Source of the DNA: Plicaturopsis crispa FD-325 SS-3
Taxonomy: Eukaryota; Basidiomycota; Agaricomycetes; Amylocorticiales; Amylocorticiaceae
Direction of reading: 5' to 3'
Length of the DNA: 64,000 bases
Assembly (NCBI GenBank): GCA_000827205.1
Contig: KN832558.1
Coordinates: 802,220 to 866,219, forward strand
Both the position numbers and the translations under genes were made by a program. Positions 57,534 to 64,000 of this stretch are shown piece after piece. How positions within the stretch are numbered: position 1 is the stretch's first letter; every line of letters begins with the position of its first letter. The notes beneath the pieces were generated by a model. That model had not been told where the DNA came from. It made no database searches and worked only from the letters and a program-made list of their open reading frames with translations.

Positions 57534-58666
57534 TCACTCCTTGATTTCGGTTTCGGTCTCGGTTTCGGTCTCCTCATCACTCTCGGTTTCTGTCTCGGTC
57601 TCAGGCTCGTCTTCCTCGTCGTCCTCATATTGCAAGAGAAGGCTAGAAATGTGAGGTCAGCAACCCACTAGTTCAGCAGCAGTAGAAGAACGGACCTTTC
57701 CATCTCATCGATCTCATCGAGGAATTTGGACGGCACTCCGTCCGCACCCACCCTAATATCCTGCCAAATCTCGGCAGGGATAGCATTCAAGGGGACAGCC
57801 CAGCGCTCCACCTCATCCGCCTCGTCGTCATCCATATTCGGATCCGACGTGTCGATGGTCTCGTAGTGCTCCACCGCGGCGTCTTCGAAGCGCTCGAATT
57901 CACTGTCCTTGAGGGCGAACGTGAGAGCCGAGGGGTGCATCTTCTCGACCTGCAAACGGATGCCCTGGGTCGTCCACTGCACGGCGTTGACCACGGGGAA
58001 GAACACGTTCGTGCGCAGAGGCCCCTCGCCGACCGTCGACTTGGCGTCGGCGCCAGCAATGCCCATCCAGTGCTGCTTCGTCGCGGGAGGGCTCGGCGGC
58101 TCGCGCGCTACGTAGTGCAGCACGAGCTCCTCGATCTCCCTGCCACCGTCCTCCTCGTCGACGTACGTGAACGATGTCGTCACCAGCCCAATGTACCTGC
58201 CCGTAGGGAACGCGGCCACCTCGCGGCGCGCCTCGGAGTCCTCAGGGAAGCGCTCGGCGATGGCGTCGGTGGCAAGGGCGAACGCGACGTACGTGCCTGG
58301 CTCTATGGGCGCTGGGTGCTCCGGGACGACGGGCTCCGTGTTGAAGGCGGTGGGGCGCGAGGGTATGCTGTCCGGCGAGCCGGGGGGCTTGGGGTGGTGG
58401 AGCCACGGATAGTGCAGCGGGACATACCCTCCTGCGGACGGGCACCCTGGGCTGAGGGGGTTCCTGCGCTTGGGCTTAGGCTTGGGGCTCGGGGTCCGTA
58501 GTGGCCTCGAGGGGAAGAGCGGTGTCTCGGACGAGAGGAACGCGTGCGGCGAATCAGATGTTGGGCTGTCCATGTCAGATGCGGAGTGAGGATACAGAGT
58601 GAGAGGGGTGAGGGGACCGGTTGGTGTGCGGGGAAAGTTGGGCGAGTTGCGGTCGTAGCGAGACAT
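57534..58666 (-). CDS. Unrecognised protein with acidic Thr-Glu repeat tail
   Basis: Two exons (58666-57696, 57642-57534) give 359 residues. I chose ATG 58666 (MSRYDRNSPNFPRTPTGPLT); an in-frame ATG at 58744 would add 26 residues but overlaps likely promoter sequence. The first 130 residues are Pro/Ser-rich. A folded-looking centre follows: GTYVAFALATDAIAERFP, GRYIGLVTTSFTYVDEE, EELVLHYVAREPPSPP and TNVFFPVVNAVQWTTQGIRL. An acidic block TSDPNMDDDEADEVERWAVP leads to EIWQDIRVGADGVPSKFLDE. The final exon encodes LLLQYEDDEEDEPETETETE and more TE/SE units. No family was recognised. The acidic tail could bind basic proteins such as histones, by analogy only. Confidence 0.7.
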
Positions 58667-59079
58667 ACTGTAGACGGGTTGATGATTCAAAGAGCTTGAA
58701 AGAGGCTTCCCTTTATACGATCTCTTTGTCCAAGCGGTGGACAATGGGCTTTGAGATTACGGTCAAAGCGCGCAGCCACTTTGGCGCTAGTCACATGGCC
58801 ATGCCACTCGGGGCGTCGTACCTATAGCGCGAACAAAAGACAATAATATTAATGGCAAGGCTCTTGTTTCCACGTGGTGCTTGAGCGAACTTGATGCTTT
58901 TGGCCATGAGTCCACACTCGCGATAAATCAGATAAATCAAGTTGAGTGACACAAGTAAGGAAGAAAATGGGGAAGTGGTATTGGTGGTAACGCCATATGA
59001 AATCGACAATTACTGTTAAGTTGAAGTCATTCGCGAGTTCTCTCAAAACGTATGCATAAGAATGACACACCAATCCCTA
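58667..59079. other. Intergenic region
   Basis: About 410 bases. TTATACG near 58712 is a weak core-promoter candidate for the minus-strand gene. Nothing else was seen. Confidence 0.35.
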
Positions 59080-60876
59080 TCAGATCTGCAGGAGTGACGA
59101 GGACGCGTCGACCACGCCATCCGCTCGCGATGCCCTCTCCTGCCTGCGAACAGCGGCAATACTCCGTATGAACTCCGTGACCTGACGCCACTCCACCGCT
59201 CTCAGATCGTGATAATTGTCCGGATCAAAATAGGGGAACACGCTAACGTTAGGGAAGGTGTCGGACAGGAACGCAGCGACAGCGGGGACATGCGAAAAGC
59301 GCGACTCGCCGACCGCGAAGTGCCTGAGCGACTCGTTCACAACGCCTCCGCCCGGCCTCCGCGTGGGGCGCAGCTCCTCCACGGACGCGTCGAACGGGAG
59401 CCCCAGCTTGCGCAAATTCGGGCACAGCGCCGCCAGGGGCACGAGCCCGCCTAGCGTGACTCTGGTACGCGGAGCCTTCCGTAGAGGACCGAGGGTGAGC
59501 TCCTGGAGGAGTGGCCACGCAGCGGCCATGTCCCGCAGCAACGCGTCGTCGAGGCGCTCGAAAGAGCTGAACGTGCGGATGGAGAGAGATGTGAGACGGC
59601 GGAGCGGGATCAGCGAGCGTAGCGGTGCGGGGGGCACGATGAAAGAGCTGATAGATGTGACTTCCATCATCACTTGGTCGATTACGAGCGTGGTGAGGGA
59701 GCTAGCGAAAGCGCCTAACGATGACCACAGGTATTCCAAGTCGGCGGGGGCCGGGACCGTTTCTACTGCCAGATGTATTCTCTCCAGTGACGGAGATGTG
59801 ATGCAGCGAAGCAGATGTGTGCAAGCCACGATGCTTGGCGAGTAGACAGCGATGTGCTTCAAATTCCGGAGAGCATTGGGAGTAAGCCTCAATGTGGAAG
59901 AGTTGGAGACATCGATAGACAGTGGTACGGAGCGAAGGGAGGGAAGAGAGCCAAGTGCAGAGAGCGCCTGTTCTCTGTATATGATGTACAGACAGGTGAG
60001 TTGTTGCAAGCTACGCAGCTCGCAAATATAGAGCAGAATTCTGGACACTGCGACGGGTGGGCACTGCCCGGTGAGTTCCAAGCTCCCTAGGGACGGCGAA
60101 CTGATCACCAACGCGTCGAACACTTTGGAGATACGAGCGGCGCCGAGATCAACGTACAGCATGTGCATATCCAGGTATCGCAGGGTCGGTCCGGCGAATA
60201 TCTGCACATTTTCGATGGGCCCTAATCCGCAACTGAGGGAGCGTAGATGGGGTGGGATGGGCCATGGTATATCCAGTACGTGAAATAACACGTGCAGATC
60301 CTGGTACTTAAGAGGTTGGGATGTAGTGTAGGCTTCATAGAGAGAAGTTGGGGTTTTGTGTGTGCAGGATCTTGACGCGTTTTGCGTGAATCCTCAGCCT
60401 GCAGAGCTCGGTTGGAGCTGGTATGCGCTGAAGGACTTGCGATAATTGCTTAGTCTGCGTGAGCGATCGCAAATGTACGGGGTAGATGAGGTACTCGCCA
60501 GACGGGTCAACCCTTCAACTGGGGCACTGTTAGTCAAGGTATCCTGTGGGAACAAATTCACGAGGGGCGCGGCGTCTGGCAATTCATGCCATAGCACGTC
60601 GAGCGCGGGCTCAGTAAACGCGCGGCAAGTGGGTGCAATGGCTAGCAGTGGCACTGCTGGTAAGCTCTCGCCGTTGTCGTAATCATAATCCGTGGACGGT
60701 GAGAGCACATCCTCAGAACCTCTGAGACATGTTGCTTTTGAGAAATTGAGGTTACTGATGCCACGGTCCCGTCCGCTTAGTCGAGGTTTGCGATAGACGA
60801 TAGAGACGATACTACGATGACCGGCAGTCCAAGCACCGTACGCTGGAGTCACACAGATGAGCTTTAAAGTCTGCAA
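59080..60876 (-). CDS. F-box/LRR-like protein, 5' structure uncertain
   Basis: The 3' part is one open frame of about 400 residues (60291-59080) with leucine-rich segments such as LRYLDMHMLYVDLG, SPSLGSLELTG, RLTSLSIRTFSSFERL and ALCPNLRKLGLPFDASVEEL, ending in ASSSLLQI. Upstream in the same frame, ESLPAVPLLAIAPTCRAFTE followed by PALDVLWHELPDAAPLV resembles the end of a basidiomycete F-box, so the two belong to one gene. A TGA at 60394-60396 lies between them in that frame. An intron must remove it or the copy is damaged; I could not fix the junction. Such proteins are SCF ubiquitin ligase adaptors, highly expanded in mushrooms. The true start is not known. Confidence 0.6.
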
Positions 60877-61283
60877 GAGCCCTGAGGAGAACTTGAGACT
60901 GAGTGTATTTTCGCAGCCGCCATCCTAAGTTCTGGACATATCCTGAAAAGTCGAAAGCAAGTGCGAACACGGCCATTCTGTACACAAAAGTTCATGGAGA
61001 CTTCCAAGAGGCTTTCCCTGTCAACTTTGCACGAATGTGGCGCAAAAACGGAAGCAATAACATGCCCTAATGCAGTAATACTAAATATTTGCGCATATTT
61101 GGCAAGGACGTCACTTCCGCGATCGCGTCCTTGGCTGAGTGCAAGCCGCGATATTTCTCCTCATCCCGCCCATTTTATCGAGGTCGCATTCAATCGACAA
61201 GCTTTTCTCGCGGAAATGACGTTTTATCCGGATAGTTCACTTCGCCTCAAAGCTAGACGTCCCCCTTCTCTTCTCCAACCACC
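60877..61283. other. Intergenic region between divergent genes
   Basis: About 400 bases containing the HAM1-like promoter. A C/T-rich tract at 61260-61280 lies directly before the ATG, a frequent feature of highly expressed fungal genes. Confidence 0.4.
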
Positions 61284-64000
61284 ATGTCGCTCCCGCCCGC
61301 CCCCAAAGACATTTCAAACCACCCTGCCGCCGTCCGTATTTTTCACGCGTAATTTTTACTATTAACTGACAAGTAGACTCTATATAGGGCTCCGTTGTTG
61401 ACCCCATCAACCCAGCTGCAAAAGACGCTGATGTGGACCGAAAGGTATTTCCATATTACGCGTTTTCTCTTTTCAGGACTCACGATACCCTTCAGATTCG
61501 TCTCTATGGCGTGTTTGAGGCGTTTCGCCAAGGTCGCATGCCCGACAACAAGCAGATTGACGAAACGCTCAACTACGTTTTGAGTCACTCGCCCGTTGAC
61601 CTCGATGCCCTTTCTCCAGCTGGTCGTGCGCTTATCGCAGACTCGCGCGATATCATCGAAACAGCGCGTCTCATTGTCAGGGAAAAGAACGCCGACGAGC
61701 TTTTCCAAAACTTTGTTTGGCATACGCGCGATGTCGACATATCCGATGCGAAGAAAGACCCAAGCGAAGTCGTGCCCATTGGCAAGGGCAAAGCCCAAGA
61801 TGATGGCAAAATGGGTATGCTACATTGGCAACATCAAATTGCAAAGCTGACTGCGCGTCATTACAGCCGTAAAGCACATGCGTACCATCCTCACGCTCAT
61901 CCTCACCAACTCGGAAGTTCGCAAACTTCTCTCCGACTTTTCGCTCATCGGCCGCGACCTCCTCGCGAAAGGTGCTGCCAAGGCTGCTACTGGCCTCGCG
62001 CCCGACCAGGACCGTCTCGCTCGCGTCGACGAAGCTGCTCCCAAGGACAAGTTTGTCACCGAAGGTGGACGCACAGCCGGCCCGAACGAGACTCCTGTGC
62101 TTGAAGCTAAAGTGCCCGGTACGGGCAAAACGGTGACGCAGCACCCAAAAGACGATATCGGAAGCGGCGCACAGATCAAACACGAGGATGGTACTGTTCA
62201 AAGTGGCGATGACGCATACAACGAGGGCGCCGCAAAGGCACAGGAGTTGAGGTCCGAAGCTGAAAGCCACCAGGACGCTGCGAAAGGCCAGGCAGATGCC
62301 GTGAAAGGCCAGGTGGAAGCAGCCGCCGATGATGATCCTGAGGCCAAGAAAGGCTTGATGAACAAGGCGAAAGCATTCAAAGTTTTTATTCTTCACATTT
62401 TCCATTCGACTGAAAGCTGACTGTGTCTATGTACAGGATGGGCTTTCCGACCGCATCCCGCAGAGCTCGAAGTCGAAGGCCAATGACCAGTTGGAACGTG
62501 GCAAGCAGTTCCTCGCCGACGAGTACTTTCCAGAGGAGCGTCGCGAGCAGTTCATCTATCGCGGAAAGAAGGTACCGTACATGCCCTTGACTAATTTATG
62601 GCTAACCATAACACGTTACCAGGTCATCATTGAATGCCAGAAGCACGACGACTACCAGGAGAGTCTGCGATGGCTGCTCTCTTACGTGGAGGAATATGTC
62701 GGCCACGCACACAGTATAGCCGGCCATGCTAAGGACAGCCATGACACTGCTACTTCGGTGCGCCTTGATCTGCTCTCCGTTTACGTCGGATAATAACACG
62801 GATTTCATTCCTCAGGATCCGTCTCTCCAGCAAGCAACCAGCGAACTGCGCACGCTTCTCGAGCGCTTCGCCAATGGCCGCTCGATCGACGTGATCATAA
62901 ACGCGTTGAACGATCTCGTCAACGACGCTCGCGAAGACGAAGAATTACGGGCGTGGTTCTCCCATGTAGACAAATACCTGCGTAGGACTCTTCTTGACGC
63001 AGGGTTCGTGCTCGAGCCGCAGTGCTCGACGCAAGGTGAACAACTTCGCGAGAGCGGTCGCCAGTTCTATGACGGGCGATACAAGGGACACTTCGATAAC
63101 CTATTTCGTACTATCGGGGACTGGTTCGGCGCCATGGGCGACGATCCCCTCAACAAGAGATTCGGAGAGGACTGGGCGAGGTTGACGAAGGACTTGCTGT
63201 TCGACTCGGAAGGTAGCTTGAAGTTTAAGCCTGACCTCTGGAGCGACATCCGGAAGGTTATCTTGCCCACCCTCATCGACAAGGTACGTTTGCAGTAGGT
63301 TTCGCGGCCCATGACGCTCACCCTTTTTCCTTGTAGGTCGGGTATGTACCCATTCCGCGCATCGAGTACACCGACGATGCCGTCGATCTCGTCGTTGAGA
63401 ACCTGACGCTGTCCGGGCGGAACCTCTTCCCCAACCAAGTATCGCTCGAGGCGCACAACTTCGTCAAGTTCTCGCCGTACAACGCTATCACCGACGAACA
63501 CCATCACGAGTTCACGCTCACGTTCGCGCAAATTCAAGCGGACATGCGCGATGTTGCGTTTTATTTCAAGAAGAAGACGGGCATGGCGAAGCTGAGCGAC
63601 TCCGGTCTCGCCGATGTCGTCCTCGGAGGCTCTGGCTTGACTGTGCGCTCTTGAACCGCTCGTCCATTTTCTCGGGTCACTGACTAGTTCTGCACGCAGG
63701 CAACCGTACATCTCGTTTCGTCGGGCAAAGACCACTCCTCGGTGTTCAAGGTGAAGAACGTGAACGTCAAAGTCGACTCCCTCAAATTCTCGATCCGCGA
63801 CTCGAAGCACGATTTCCTGTACAAAGTCGTCCGGCCGCTCGCCACCGGGCTCGTCAAGAAGCAGATCTCCAAGGCCATCGAGGACGCGATCACCACCGGC
63901 ATGGAGTACGTCGACGGACAGCTCGTGTCGGTGCGCGACCGCATGGAGAGCGCGTCGCAGAACGAGAATGAGAGCAGGACGCAGGTGCTCCAGGACGTGA
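61284..64000 (+). CDS. HAM1-like (DUF5923) lipid-associated protein, 3' end outside window
   Basis: Starts MSLPPAPKDISNHPAAGSVV at 61284 and is still open at the right edge, so it is partial. At least eight exons are inside the window. The N-terminal domain shows RLYGVFEAFRQGRMPDNKQI followed by DETLNYVLSHSP and VKHMRTILTLILTNSEVRKL. A hydrophilic Ala/Glu/Gln-rich linker follows (ESHQDAAKGQADAVKGQVEA), then LRTLLERFANGRSIDVIINA, RRTLLDAGFVLEPQC and PIPRIEYTDDAVDLVVENLT. The YVPIPRIEY block with alternating beta strands is like a BPI/SMP-like lipid-binding fold described for fungal HAM1-like proteins. It probably binds lipid at membranes; the exact role in fungi is poorly defined. Confidence 0.85.

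Noticed and set aside
57866-58501. Plus-strand ORF of 211 codons
   Set aside because: Antisense shadow of the unrecognised 359-aa gene, with Arg/Gly-rich composition typical of GC-biased shadows.

Overview
The window is nuclear DNA of a filamentous basidiomycete, most likely an Agaricomycete. Most genes are cut by many introns of about 45-70 bases with GT...AG ends. Intergenic spaces are short and coding GC is moderate to high. Several families are typical of mushroom-forming fungi: a DUF6533 membrane protein, an A-T-R adenylate-forming reductase, an F-box/LRR-like protein and a HAM1-like protein. I rebuilt exon structures by hand. Where exact exons are given, the spliced length is a multiple of three and the protein runs without a stop. 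No rRNA, convincing tRNA, CRISPR array or intact mobile element was seen.

Layout: 0-2.4 kb holds a 5'-truncated PDR-type ABC transporter behind anonymous sequence. 2.8-8.3 kb holds a mitochondrial S-adenosylmethionine carrier, a convergent HOS3-like histone deacetylase and an unrecognised 428-aa protein. 8.5-21.5 kb is metabolic/accessory: an A-T-R reductase, a secreted Kre9/Knh1-like protein, an MDR-family oxidoreductase, a CsbD-like repeat protein, a DHA2-type MFS transporter and an atypical SDR lacking its catalytic Tyr and Lys. 22.4-29.2 kb holds SEN15, the DUF6533 protein and an SVOP-like MFS transporter. 30.5-32.4 kb holds a divergent pair of genes that both encode cysteine-rich tails.

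From 33 to 48 kb the window is mostly housekeeping: a BTB protein, eIF3i, a small membrane protein, a RING/coiled-coil protein, KIN17, DSC3, an importin-7/8-like karyopherin and a base-exchange type phosphatidylserine synthase. 48-52.1 kb is a 4-kb stretch with no gene I can identify. 52.1-64 kb carries a Zn2Cys6 regulator, a TANGO2 homologue, ARP6, an unrecognised protein with an acidic Thr-Glu tail, an F-box/LRR-like gene and a HAM1-like gene that runs off the right edge.

How the genes may work together: the A-T-R reductase, MDR oxidoreductase, MFS exporter and SDR between 8.5 and 21.5 kb could form a small specialised-metabolite locus. That is inference from content and proximity only. Many core genes are paired head to head over 130-550 bases, suggesting shared promoters (HOS3/428-aa gene, BTB/eIF3i, small membrane protein/RING, KIN17/DSC3, TANGO2/ARP6).
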